In this document: in pieces, positions 19,441 to 29,080 of the stretch | Layout of the letters: the number at the start of each line of letters is the position of its first letter | Position numbering within the stretch: position 1 is the stretch's first letter | Translations under genes and position numbers: made by a program | Notes under the pieces: generated by a model | The model's input: the letters and a program-made list of their open reading frames with translations, nothing else | Told to the model about the DNA's origin: nothing | Database searches by the model: none | Assembly: GCA_003116975.1 (NCBI GenBank) | Contig: BGKB01000142.1 | Location: 62,001-126,000, forward strand | Origin: Aurantiochytrium sp. KH105 | Lineage: Eukaryota; Sar; Bigyra; Thraustochytrida; Thraustochytriidae | Length of the DNA: 64,000 bases | Direction: 5' to 3'

Positions 19441-20778
19441 CTAATACTCGTCTGGAGGGACGAACGAAGTATTCGCACTGTCGCTCGCGCTTTTGTCGTC
19501 GCTAGTCTCCGTGTCGGCTTTGGTCGCGAGATTTGTTTTCGACTTGTTCTTGGCCATGTAAACGTCCATATTACCGCGCTCAATGACCGTGCCCGATTGC
19601 CCGATGAGCTCATAGATGCGCTCCGAGGGCAGTCCTTTCACTTGACGCAACACGGACGAGTCCAAACTGCACAGCCCGCAGGCGACCTCGGTACCGTCGC
19701 GACCCGCAATGACGACTGACTCAAAGGCTGTAAAATTACCCTCTACCGAAACGACGCCCGCCGCGAAAAGCGTATTGCGACCCTGCACAGCCTGCCGCGC
19801 GCCATCATCGACGACAATAGTGCCGCGTCGCTGCAAGCTACGAATCCAGCGCTTGCGCTCACGCGGAGGGTTCTTACTGCGCTCAAAGGTTGTTCCAAAG
19901 TCGAAACGTGACGTGTCGGATGCAGACGCGCTCGCCTGCACAGCTTTGGCGCCACCCTTTTTCGAGCCAGACGTCTTTTCCGCCAGCTCTTTTTCCACAT
20001 ACAAAGGTATCCTCGGGCAGTCGTCTGCGTGCATGATGACCGTGCGCACGCCGAGCGAGGTGGCCAGCGAGGCAGCCGTAATTTTTGCTGCCATCCCGCC
20101 AGTGCCCCACTCGGACTCATCTCCCGACCCCAATTTGCACATGGCACGAAGCTTGTCAAAGTCGTCGACGAGCTCCAACCGCTTTGCGCTCGGATCCGTA
20201 CGCGGGTTTGCCGTGTACACGCCGTTCACATCAGTCATGAGAAAGACGAGATCCGCTCCAATCATGTTGCTCACCATGCAGGCGAGTTTGTCGTTGTCTG
20301 CCTTGATCTCCTGCACGCCGACCGGGTCGTTCTCGTTCACAATGGGAATTGCGCCCATACGAAAAAGTTCCTCAAAAGTATTGCGCGCGTTCAGGAACTG
20401 CACTCTGTCCAAAAAGTTCTCGTACGTGAGCAGGACCTGTGCGCATTGTAGGCCGAGCGAGGAAAACAGCACATCGTACTTGGCCACGAGATGCACCTGG
20501 CCAATGGCAGCCAGCGCCTGCCGCGTCGACAGCTCCGAGGGCCGCTCCTTGAAGCCCACACGCGTGCAACCGGCGCCGACCGCGCCCGACGAGACCAGCA
20601 CCACGTCGTGGCCCTGCGCTCGCAGCTTCGACAGCACCTCCACCGTCGTCGCCAAGTGCACGAGCGCCAGCTGCGTGGCGCCGCTCGACCCGGACTGCAG
20701 CACGCTCGACGTCCCGATCTTGACCACCACGCGCAGCTTCCCTTGCGCCGCGCCGCTGCTGCCGCCCGCGCTCGCCAT
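19441..20778 (-). CDS. proB: Glutamate 5-kinase with PUA domain
   Basis: A 445-residue intronless enzyme catalysing ATP-dependent phosphorylation of glutamate, the first step of proline synthesis. Residues about 15-270 are the amino-acid-kinase fold: VVVKIGTSSV (phosphate loop), LVSSGAVGAG, IPIVNENDPV (glutamate site), DLVFLMTDVNGVYTANPR, and GTGGMAAKITAA (nucleotide site). A basic insertion of about 40 residues (about 275-315) separates it from a C-terminal PUA domain (about 318-400; RGTIVVDDGA ... GCN-type AAGVVSVEG). The order is that of bacterial ProB and yeast Pro1. It is not fused to gamma-glutamyl phosphate reductase as in the P5CS of plants and animals. The last about 40 residues are Ser/Thr/Asp-rich. 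Start is the ATG at 20778. It is divergent from the NudC gene. Confidence 0.95.
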   Translation of the reverse strand: MASAGGSSGAAQGKLRVVVKIGTSSVLQSGSSGATQLALVHLATTVEVLSKLRAQGHDVVLVSSGAVGAGCTRVGFKERPSELSTRQALAAIGQVHLVAKYDVLFSSLGLQCAQVLLTYENFLDRVQFLNARNTFEELFRMGAIPIVNENDPVGVQEIKADNDKLACMVSNMIGADLVFLMTDVNGVYTANPRTDPSAKRLELVDDFDKLRAMCKLGSGDESEWGTGGMAAKITAASLATSLGVRTVIMHADDCPRIPLYVEKELAEKTSGSKKGGAKAVQASASASDTSRFDFGTTFERSKNPPRERKRWIRSLQRRGTIVVDDGARQAVQGRNTLFAAGVVSVEGNFTAFESVVIAGRDGTEVACGLCSLDSSVLRQVKGLPSERIYELIGQSGTVIERGNMDVYMAKNKSKTNLATKADTETSDDKSASDSANTSFVPPDEY

Positions 20779-21462
20779 CTCGGCTTGAGCTTTTCTTCAA
20801 GTCCTCCTCGCCCGAGCGGTGGTCCTCGTCGCCGCTCCCGTGCACCACCGCGCAGACAGTCGTCCACGCGAGAGTGCCAAAGGCGACTGCCTCGCGCGGC
20901 CTCCTCGACAGCTCGGTCTCCGGGATGCCTTCGAGCTTGCGTTGCGTGCTTGCGTTGCGTGCTTGCTTGCTCGCTTGCTTTTGCTCTGCCGATGCAAGGC
21001 GCCTTTTCTCGCGCGAAGGCGCTGGGAATGTGCTTCTGCGATACTGCATGCCGCTACTCGAGGCCTACTACTGGCGCTGCATCGACGACCGCACGACCCG
21101 GAGGCAAGCAAGACAAGGCTTGCCCGCCCGGCTCTCCGGACCCGGCCCAAACCCTCGGTCCGAGACGAGAAGCCAGCCGCCCGCGGCCGTCTCGCACGGA
21201 AGTCGAGACGGCGAAGGGAGTTCCAGTCGTAGGGATCGATGCCAGGCGTGCCGTCGCAGGCCATGTGTCTCCGAGGACCGGCTTGTGCGACGCCGTCGTT
21301 GGGATACTAAATAGCAACGGCGCAGAGCGAGAGCGAGAGCAGCCCCGGTGAACCGAGCACCGCGGCAGGAGCCAGGGGAAGCGCGGGGAGCGCGCCTCGG
21401 CGCAGGAAAAAGTCTGCGCGAAAGGGAGTGAGACCTGCGCGCACGAGGCGCAAGAGAAAGAA
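20779..21462. other. Divergent promoter region between ProB and NudC
   Basis: 684 GC-rich nt that must serve both genes. A short TGCGTGCTTGCGT duplication lies near 20941-20975. No coding segment recognised. Confidence 0.5.
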
Positions 21463-21956
21463 ATGATGCCCGAGGATGCCGCCATGGACGCGGCCTTCAT
21501 GAGTGCGGCACAGCGCGCCGGCGGCGTCGAGCCGCTGCTCAAGGCGTTCTTCAGCTTCTTGCACCGTCGTACAGACTTTTACTGTCTCATTCCCCATGAT
21601 ATGGAACAGGCACAGATGGGCTTTCGCGAAGGCGTTGCCAAAACCATGGTACGTTGCCCAGCGGTGTCTTTGTTAGCAGCGCGAGAGAATACTGACGCTC
21701 TCCTTGTGCTATCATTAGGTTGTCAACGCCTTCTGCTCGCTCCCTTACAAGAATCTTGATGGGACGCTATGCCAAGAAACTTCTTCAGACTCAAAAGCAA
21801 CCTCTTCGCATCGTGCAAAGGAGACCGCGCACGACGCTGCCCGAATTCCATCGAAACCCACGCCAGCTTCGACAGCAGCACCGAGCGCGAAGACATCTGT
21901 GCCAGCGCCAGCGCCATCACAGCCATCTTCTCTTCCTTCTCCTCCTCCGTCATTGC

Positions 21957-21990
<34 letters not shown>

Positions 21991-22573
21991 TTCAGGCCAA
22001 AAAGAAATTGACCAACTCGCAAGCAAATTGCGTGTATCAGAGGATGGCAAGCAAATCCCTCTTGCTGGAAACGGAGGCGTCACGGATCGCTACTACTGGA
22101 CACAAAACCTTGAAGAGCTCACCATCTATCTCGATATTGCAGCAAACGTCTTGGCCAAGCAAATCGAGTGCAAAATTACGCAAAAAGCTCTCTACGTTGC
22201 GCGCAATGACACGAACAAGGTGTTTCTCGAGGGCGACTTCCCCTCGCCCGAGCGTGTCAGAACGGACGAGTGCTTCTGGTCGCTTGAGCGCAACAAAGAC
22301 GCAACATCTTCTACCCTGATAATTTCCCTTGCAAAATCTCGCGAGACGTGGTGGGATGCAATTCTTCAGGGCGAACCCGAGATCGACACAACCCAGGTCG
22401 ACTCTACACGTCGTATGGAAGAATATGACGAGGCCACCCAAGCCACAATTCGCAAAGTCATGTTCGATCAAAGGCAAAAGTCACAAGGTCTCCCAACCAG
22501 CGACGAACTCGCCAAAGACCAAATCCTTCAAAATGCAAGCCAGCTTCCGGGAAGTCCCTTTTCTTCTTCCTAA
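21463..22573 (+). CDS. NudC family protein (CS domain), two exons
   Basis: Exons 21463-21648 and 21719-22573 join to 346 residues. The 70-nt intron has donor GTACGT and acceptor ATTAG and falls in phase 0 after a Met codon. The N-terminal NudC_N-like part reads FFSFLHRRTDFYCL, and just after the junction comes NAFCSLPYKN. A Pro/Ser/Ala-rich linker with a run of serines (encoded by a GTC/TCG run near 21956-21982) separates it from the CS (p23-like) domain at about 182-275, starting DRYYWTQNLEEL and containing WWDAILQGEPEID. The tail (DEATQATIRKVMFDQRQKSQGLPTS) is the conserved NudC C-terminus. NudC proteins are Hsp90-linked co-chaperones that act on dynein and nuclear movement. The best fit is the NUDCD3/NudC group. 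It lies back to back with ProB. Confidence 0.92.
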
Positions 22574-23557
22574 GGGACCGTAGGATGGCAGACAGATTGG
22601 TGGACTTTGCTTTTCCGCGAGACCTAGGTTGTCCGGCTGCTGCAAATCCACTGTCAAGCTGCGGCGGGTCAACGCTTCCTTCTTCGAACCAGCTCAAGCC
22701 AGATTCTACACCCATCTGCGCGTCAAACTGAGCGAAGCCAGCCGTTTTTCATCGAATGAGTCGAGCTCAACCCTGCAACTCTCCCACTCGAGTACCAGCA
22801 ATCTTTTCCAAGAGCAGCCCGAAACGACGCGACACATCAGTAGGCGAGCCAGTTTCCAAACGAGCAATGCGAAACAGAACCAGTATCGTAGCCAGTTTCC
22901 GGGCGTTTAATGTATTTTCTCCCAGATCACAGGCGCAGACCACGGGCCCAGACCACGGGCTTACCTTGGCCGCCATCATCTCATCTCTCATCGAGTACGG
23001 CTTGGGCCTAGCCCTTGCGCCGATTGTCGCACCCTTTCTCTTTCTTTCTTTGCTCGTTACACTCTCACTGCTGCAACACTGCAGCACCGTTAATCGATCT
23101 CGGTGCGGCCCGCGAGATCGGGCGTGACGAATTGCGCCTCGCCCCAGCGCGCAGAAACGAATATGGGTAGTCAGTCTTCAAACGACCGCCCTCTCTCATT
23201 CGTTCGCGCGCGCACTCGCACTCGCTTGCTCGCCGGTCACGAAACGAGGAAACGCTCATGTATGGCCAATGGCGTGTAACTGTGGGCAACGTTTCGCCCC
23301 TGTTAGTCCACCAGCTAGAGTAAACTATAGCCTCAGCAAGCCTGGCGAGCCCAGCTCTTCAAGCTCGCCGAGCTCAAGCGGGTCGATGGGGACGTGCCGA
23401 TGGATCGCCCAGGAAGCATCATGATCAGCCGCGCTAGACTCATCCGCGTGCGGGACGCTCTGGTGAGCGCAACAGCAAATTAAAGTTTAGTAAACCCCAA
23501 ACGTCAAAATCAGAAAAAAGAACGAAGAAAAATTGAAGACCCCAGCTGATAAACATC
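22574..23557. other. Intergenic region downstream of NudC, with an ambiguous open frame
   Basis: 984 nt. Both strands keep protein-like frames open around 22600-23090 (see findings), but neither shows a known domain and they exclude each other. A 13-nt direct repeat (CAGACCACGGGCC-like) lies at about 22936-22960. The stretch 23280-23557 is the presumed promoter of the next gene. Confidence 0.4.
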
Positions 23558-25792
23558 ATGACGATGGCCTTGCGTACGATTGCCACTCTGGCGGTCGCGA
23601 CTGTCGCGATCCTAGGGACCGCAGTCCACGGCCAAGAGAACTCTACGGAAGAGGCCATCTATGCCTTGGACCTGTGCGACTGCGTTTCCTGCTGCGACAT
23701 CACCCCGATCGATCTTCGCACATCGAGCTTTTTCACGTACACAGAGCTTGGCCCCGAGGAGGAGACTGACATTCAAGGATCGTCATTTGACCTCGTGCTT
23801 GCGCAGAGCATCCCAAGCAAGCTCACACACTACTATATTTATCCTCTCGGCGCCTCTGCCAATATGAGCTGCGAAGAATCCATGGTGGTTCTTTCAGACC
23901 TGAACGACTGGCGCATTGCCATCGGCATGGAAACCTCGGCCGATGGAACGACCTGTGTCGTCAACTGGAACGGTATCTTTAGCACAACGTCCGAATACAC
24001 GTCCAAGCTTCCCCTCGTGATTTACTTTATGCTCAAGGACCTCGGCGACGTTGTCGGCGAAGACATTCGCATCCTCGTGCAGCGAGACGACTCCAACAAG
24101 ATCATCACCATCGACGAGCTCGAGGCTTCTCCTTTTGAGGTGACGTCATTTTCCACAATGGCCAGCAGCGAGGCAAATGAGTTCTTGACGGTGGTCAATC
24201 TCACGCGCAGCGCCTTCGCTGGCTCTGCGTGCACGTACCCACCGTTCATTACCGTCACGCTTGGCGAAAGTTGCATTCGCACCGTCGCAGGAACCTCCTA
24301 CGGCGTGGATCAGCACACCTATGTCCTCGAGACGACGCAGGACGACCTCGATCGATGCGCTTCGTCAGTGACGACACAAGGATCCGAAGTTGTTTATAAC
24401 ATGGAGGCAAGCATCGATATGACCGTCCCGAGCGGCTGCGAGGCTCAAGGCTCTGCTATTCCCGACGACCAGCGCACCACAAGCTATGTGGTCCGCACCA
24501 CCAACACTGTCTCTGGAGAGGACAGCAGCAGCTCGAACAGTGATGGCGCTGCAGTCTCGCAGCTCCAAATGAGCATCAATTCGTACACAACCATTCCTTG
24601 CAATGGCCGCGTCTCGCCAATGGGCCAAGTGGAGATCGTGGTGCGCTACGACTCACCCGAGGTCGTTCCCGACAGTATGCGCGACCTGCACGAAGATGAC
24701 GCCCGTCTTGATGGCACAGTACTGGTTCGCGATGCAAACATGTCCTCGTGTACGAACACGCTCGGGACGATTGGCGGTGCCTACACCTGCCTCGAGACGT
24801 ACCGCACGCAAGAGTGCCTGCCCATGACCAACTCTATAGAAGAGCGTGGCGGCGAAAACATTACGGTGTGCACCTTTGATCGTCTCGGTTACCTCAACAT
24901 GGAAGGAACGTACACATTCTCCGACAACTCGACCGACACGGCCAGCCTCGACGATGTTGTGCTCGTGGCGCAAGAGTTTGCTGGGTCCATGTGTTCCGTG
25001 CCTGCTGAACAAGAGGATGTGACAACGAGCTTCCCTACCTCGCTCAGTGTGAGTGGTGCGAGTTTGGACGATGAAGTGACAGTGGCCATTTCCTTTGACA
25101 ACCTCGACAACGATGCGCGGGTCACGCTCAAAATCCAATCAGTCACGGTTTCGATGGCGGAGGGTTCATACTCGCACACCTTTGCAGTGGAGGACAAGCT
25201 GGCTCTCATGTCAATTCCTACCACCGCATACTATACCGACGCGCACTTTTGTCGGTATGAACCTGTCGACGGTGAATGCCGCCCCTTTTACGAGGAGGAC
25301 ACGGTTCGATGGAACGACTACTGCGAAGCCAACATTGGTACGTTCGGCGTGGCGAATCGGGGTTACAGTGCGTGTGAGCGTATTCCTGCGCGTGCCTCGG
25401 ATGTCTTTGCCTTCACTCCTAGCAACTGGGTTTTCGGAGAGTTTGATGGCGTGAGTACCACACTGCAGATCAGCATTGTCGCCACCATTGACGACTGCAC
25501 TACGGAAGAAGTCGCCCGGCGTCGTCGGCTTGTGGAAAGCGACGCCTCTTCATCGCTACAGACCGTGGGCGCGAGCACCTCGTTCGTCATTCAAGGAACT
25601 GCTGCTGCCACGTCCAATGCTGGAGGGCTTGATACCAAAGGAATTGTAGGTGTAACTGTTGGCATTCTGTGCGCAGTGATTGGGGGTGTTATCCTCATGT
25701 GGGTGCGTCGGAGTGTTGCAAAGAAGCCCGCTGTGGCTGCGCGGACAACCGAAAACAACAAACTCCCCGAAGACCCGTCGAATGCTGTCTAA
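23558..25792 (+). CDS. Large secreted or cell-surface type I membrane protein, function unknown
   Basis: A 744-residue intronless protein I do not recognise. Residues 1-25 are a clear signal peptide (hydrophobic core, then VHGQE). The ectodomain (26-690) is acidic, Thr/Ser-rich, with about 30 cysteines and many N-glycosylation sequons (NST, NMS, NLT, NIT, NST), arranged in several beta-rich segments with recurring SLDD.V.VA patterns (compare about 464-476 and 502-513), so internal repeats are likely. A dibasic cluster RRRR at 654-657 precedes a Ser-rich stalk and would suit a furin-like processing site. The single transmembrane helix is at 695-717, followed by RRSVAKK and a short cytoplasmic tail. 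The nearest convergent neighbour also encodes a type I membrane protein of different sequence. Confidence 0.8.
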   Translation: MTMALRTIATLAVATVAILGTAVHGQENSTEEAIYALDLCDCVSCCDITPIDLRTSSFFTYTELGPEEETDIQGSSFDLVLAQSIPSKLTHYYIYPLGASANMSCEESMVVLSDLNDWRIAIGMETSADGTTCVVNWNGIFSTTSEYTSKLPLVIYFMLKDLGDVVGEDIRILVQRDDSNKIITIDELEASPFEVTSFSTMASSEANEFLTVVNLTRSAFAGSACTYPPFITVTLGESCIRTVAGTSYGVDQHTYVLETTQDDLDRCASSVTTQGSEVVYNMEASIDMTVPSGCEAQGSAIPDDQRTTSYVVRTTNTVSGEDSSSSNSDGAAVSQLQMSINSYTTIPCNGRVSPMGQVEIVVRYDSPEVVPDSMRDLHEDDARLDGTVLVRDANMSSCTNTLGTIGGAYTCLETYRTQECLPMTNSIEERGGENITVCTFDRLGYLNMEGTYTFSDNSTDTASLDDVVLVAQEFAGSMCSVPAEQEDVTTSFPTSLSVSGASLDDEVTVAISFDNLDNDARVTLKIQSVTVSMAEGSYSHTFAVEDKLALMSIPTTAYYTDAHFCRYEPVDGECRPFYEEDTVRWNDYCEANIGTFGVANRGYSACERIPARASDVFAFTPSNWVFGEFDGVSTTLQISIVATIDDCTTEEVARRRRLVESDASSSLQTVGASTSFVIQGTAAATSNAGGLDTKGIVGVTVGILCAVIGGVILMWVRRSVAKKPAVAARTTENNKLPEDPSNAV

Positions 25793-26269
25793 GTAACTCT
25801 GTTCCATTTTCGTCAAAAGGGAACGTACCTGGTGTACGTGTGCACCATACCTTTTTCAAGGTTTTACGAGACAGCCAAGGTCGTCTGCATGGCTCTCATG
25901 GTCTTTCAGATCCTTTTTCTTTCTTTGCAAATGACAAACCATTAAAAATTGTTCTGACAAATGATGATGATATTGGTGATGAGTAATGGATGGATAATGA
26001 CAATCAAAACAGGGGCGTCTAGTCAGTTCCAGTCATGCTAAAAAGCTCATCGTCTCGCGCGCGTTACGAAAAAGGATGAAAAGCTGTCACAGAGAGCGAG
26101 AAAGGATCTGACCCTTGCACCTTTCGAGGCTGGACGTCGAGTGATTCGCAGCTTGGAATCGGAAGCGGTCCATGCGGTATTGTCCGCCGATGCAACTTTT
26201 ACTTTCTTCCCCTCGAGAAAGATGATAATTTCCCTTGCGCTCACGCGGGCAGATGAATCTTTCAAAAGT
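25793..26269. other. Convergent 3' intergenic region
   Basis: 477 nt between two genes that end towards each other. AT-rich with ATGATGATATTGGTGATGAGT-like triplet repetition near 25959-25985. It holds the 3' UTRs; no gene seen. Confidence 0.5.
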
Positions 26270-27457
26270 TTAGACATAGGCCTTGCTCCGCTGGATGCCG
26301 GCAGCTTCCTCGGCATCCGCTGCGGAAACAGCGACTGCAGCGTCCGTTTCGGAAGACTGAAGAGAGTTGGAGCGAAGGCGCCGACGATTGTGATAAACAA
26401 GGAAGGCAGCAGCGAGAACAGCGCATGTACCCGCGATAGAAAGTCCAATGACCGTGCCAGAGACACCAGCCGAAGGACACGCAGACTCGTCAAGCTCGCA
26501 TGCCGAGAGCTCGTCACCGCTGCCCCCGGACTGGCGGAAATAGATTTGACCATCAGTGGAAGCGACGCCACCTGCGGTCGAAGAAATTGTCATGAGCGAA
26601 GCACAGCTGCTGTTGCCCTCGTAGAGGCTGTAGCCGTTGCATTCGTCGTCGGATTCGCACATGGCCGCGCAGTCCTCCTCCGTGTAGGCGGAAGACTCGC
26701 TAAAGGTGCGGAGAGCCACAGTGGACGAGGGCTTGGTGGTACGCGGAAACGACAGAAAGCCGTACAGACGGGGAAGAGTCGTGCTCGTGTATCGCTTGAA
26801 CAGCTTGACCGGATATGACGACTCTTTGACCTCGTTGTAATTGCTCGTGCCGAGCTTGCGCTTGAGGCAATAGAAGGGGTTCTGGTTAGGGGGCTCGTAG
26901 ATGCCATAACCTTCGCAGAAGAAGAAGAGAAGGTCGCAGCTCGCTTGAGCGAGGGCAAGACCATCAAAGTTGGGATAGAACGAGACGCACTTGATGTTGT
27001 TTGAAGAGCACGATTCAGAGGCATCGACGCCGTACGGCAGCTTGTAGTAGTACGTGCGCGAGGTAAACCACGAGGTGCCAAAGAGGCGTGCAGTGGTCTC
27101 CTTGGACACCAGGAGGCCGTCCGCGGTGGCCACGTCCTCCTCCTCCTCCTCTTCCTCTCCCTCTTCCTCCGTCGAGTCGGTCTTCGTGATAAAGTAGGAG
27201 TGCGCATTGTAGTAGCCGCCGTCGTCCTCTTCCTCGACGCACCGCACGTATCGCCCCGTTTCACATTTCTCCTTGGGGTCGAGGCAGCGTTCCCCGTTGA
27301 ACGTAAGCTTCTTGTCGCCATCCGCGCCAAGCTTGAGCATCACCGACGTCTCCATCTCTCCCGCCGTGGTGCACGGGACCAGCGCGAGCTCCTCTCCGCG
27401 CGCCAGACAGACCACGACGGCCAGGACCGTCGCAAGGGCGCCTTGCATCAGCTTCAT
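26270..27457 (-). CDS. Type I membrane protein with PAN/Apple-like C-terminal ectodomain segment
   Basis: A 395-residue protein, single exon. Residues 1-22 form a signal peptide (MKLMQGALATVLAVVVCLARG). A run of glutamates follows at about 98-106. The ectodomain contains paired cysteines, and near 270-300 the segment DCAAMCESDDECNGYSLYEG has the C-x3-C-x5-C spacing of PAN/Apple modules, which bind proteins or carbohydrates. A transmembrane helix at about 333-355 is followed by HNRRRLR and an Ala-rich cytoplasmic tail. The frame continues upstream through a GCGT/ACGC microsatellite (27540-27579) that would encode CVRA repeats. The Met immediately before the signal peptide (27457) is therefore taken as start. 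No enzymatic domain seen; a surface receptor or adhesion role is inference. Confidence 0.72.
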   Translation of the reverse strand: MKLMQGALATVLAVVVCLARGEELALVPCTTAGEMETSVMLKLGADGDKKLTFNGERCLDPKEKCETGRYVRCVEEEDDGGYYNAHSYFITKTDSTEEEGEEEEEEEDVATADGLLVSKETTARLFGTSWFTSRTYYYKLPYGVDASESCSSNNIKCVSFYPNFDGLALAQASCDLLFFFCEGYGIYEPPNQNPFYCLKRKLGTSNYNEVKESSYPVKLFKRYTSTTLPRLYGFLSFPRTTKPSSTVALRTFSESSAYTEEDCAAMCESDDECNGYSLYEGNSSCASLMTISSTAGGVASTDGQIYFRQSGGSGDELSACELDESACPSAGVSGTVIGLSIAGTCAVLAAAFLVYHNRRRLRSNSLQSSETDAAVAVSAADAEEAAGIQRSKAYV

Positions 27458-27542
27458 CGTCCCTCTCCGTTTGTCACCAAGCCGGCCGGCCTGTCCACCC
27501 GCCCGCGCGCGCTCTTTGCAGACCAGAGCAGAGACGCAGGTA

Positions 27543-27578
<36 letters not shown>

Positions 27579-29080
27579 GAGCTCTCTCCGGCAGCGGAGC
27601 GGCACGCGATACGAGTTTGCTTGGCCCTGGGCTTGCTTGCGCCCTCGCTCATTGCCAGCCCGAGCGTGCTTTTCTGTGCATGCGCCGAAGGGTCCTGGCC
27701 AGTGCGCGCTCAGCCTGGACCGGACCGCGAGATGGGCGACACGCACCCCCACATCCCCTCCCAACTGAGTAGATCTCGCCCTATTTTTCTAAGAAAGAGC
27801 ACCCCCGCACAAACTTCATGCGGGGCAATGTGGGACCCGCACTAGTACCGCGGGGCCGCACATCGACGCGCGGCCCACCGCTCTGGGCCGGGACCCGCTG
27901 AGATTTGAGCGCGAGCCATCTTCGGCGCGTCTATCGCGCCCGGCTGCCCGGATCAACCCGATCGCGGCGGGGCCGCACGGCCTGTATCGACGGTCTGCGC
28001 GCGGCCCGCGCACGTCGAGGCGACCGATCACAGCTCCACCGCGAAGGCGAAAAAGAAAGCGCGGGTCACGGGCCAGCAATGTAAATTCAAATGGACTGCC
28101 TGCCCACTGCGGGCATGTGGGGCTGCACGCGCCGCGAGATTGATTGACGTGGATGGGACTAGAAACACTGTGCTTCACGGTATTGCACCAATTATGCCAA
28201 CTGGCAAGCAATACAAGGCAAAGTCCGGCGAGTCCACTACGTTTGTTTGCGCGTTAGCTACCAAGGCCGACCAGCGGCGCCCACTGGTGGTTGGCTGGCG
28301 GACGATTTCGTCTTCCCGCGCGAGGAACCCGTCATCGCTTCTCCTCTCTCTCCCTCCCTCCCTCACTCGCTCGCTCTTGCGCGGCGATGTCGTGAGGGCG
28401 CGGCCGCGACCGGCCAGTGGCGGGCCGGGCGTCGATCTCGGTTGGCCGCCACCATGGCCACTCGTCTTCCCCAAGCTTCCATTTCTCGTCGCCTCACAGT
28501 CAAGTCTCAATCAAGCGACGACCGACCGAGCGGGATCTCAAAGTCGCTTGCTTGGCCACATTACTACTGGCTGGTGATAAGAAAACACTGCACTCCAGGC
28601 AACTGCAGCGCGCCGTGAACTTTTATTTCCTTTTCCGTTTTTTATTATTGTTATTGGTTTAGGTTGGGTGGAGGAGTGCGTGCGCAGTGTGGCCACCAGC
28701 CAGCCTGCCAAATGGATCGCGTGCAGTGCGTACGCGACGGACGTGATGCTAAATGTGAGAATGGACGCAGGAAGCCTCGCGTCCGTGATCGAGTTCTTTC
28801 TCCGTGAGCGATCTTAGGCGCGCAAGCCTGGAATCAAGCCCGCACTGCGCAGCCAGAGATGCCTGGCCGGATGGCCGCCTGATTTTTAACTGCCTGACCT
28901 GGCCGGGCCGGGCTTGGCCGGGCCGGGTCTGGATAGCTAGCTGCCTGTGGCTGGATGCCTGGGCCTCAGGTGCCTTTCATTCACCTTTCAGGCATCCACA
29001 TTCGCTCTCGCGCACGCTTTCGCTGCAGTCTCTGCGAAACGCGCAAAAAAATGGTTGCAAAGGTGAAGGGTGTGAAATGA
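27458..29080. other. Intergenic region of 1.6 kb between the PAN-like gene promoter and the COQ9 3' end
   Basis: No coding segment recognised. GC-rich dyads (GGGCCGCAC/GCGGCCC) cluster at 27835-28020. A TCCC tract lies near 28345-28365, and a T/A-rich patch at 28620-28665. The CCGGGCCGGGC dyads at 28900-28930 look like simple sequence. Confidence 0.5.
27540..27579. repeat. ACGC microsatellite
   Basis: About ten units of CGCA immediately upstream of the PAN-like gene start; probably in its 5' UTR. Confidence 0.85.

Noticed and set aside
27458-27652. A 65-residue extension of the PAN-like protein
   Set aside because: It is translated from the ACGC microsatellite, and a clear signal peptide begins at 27457.
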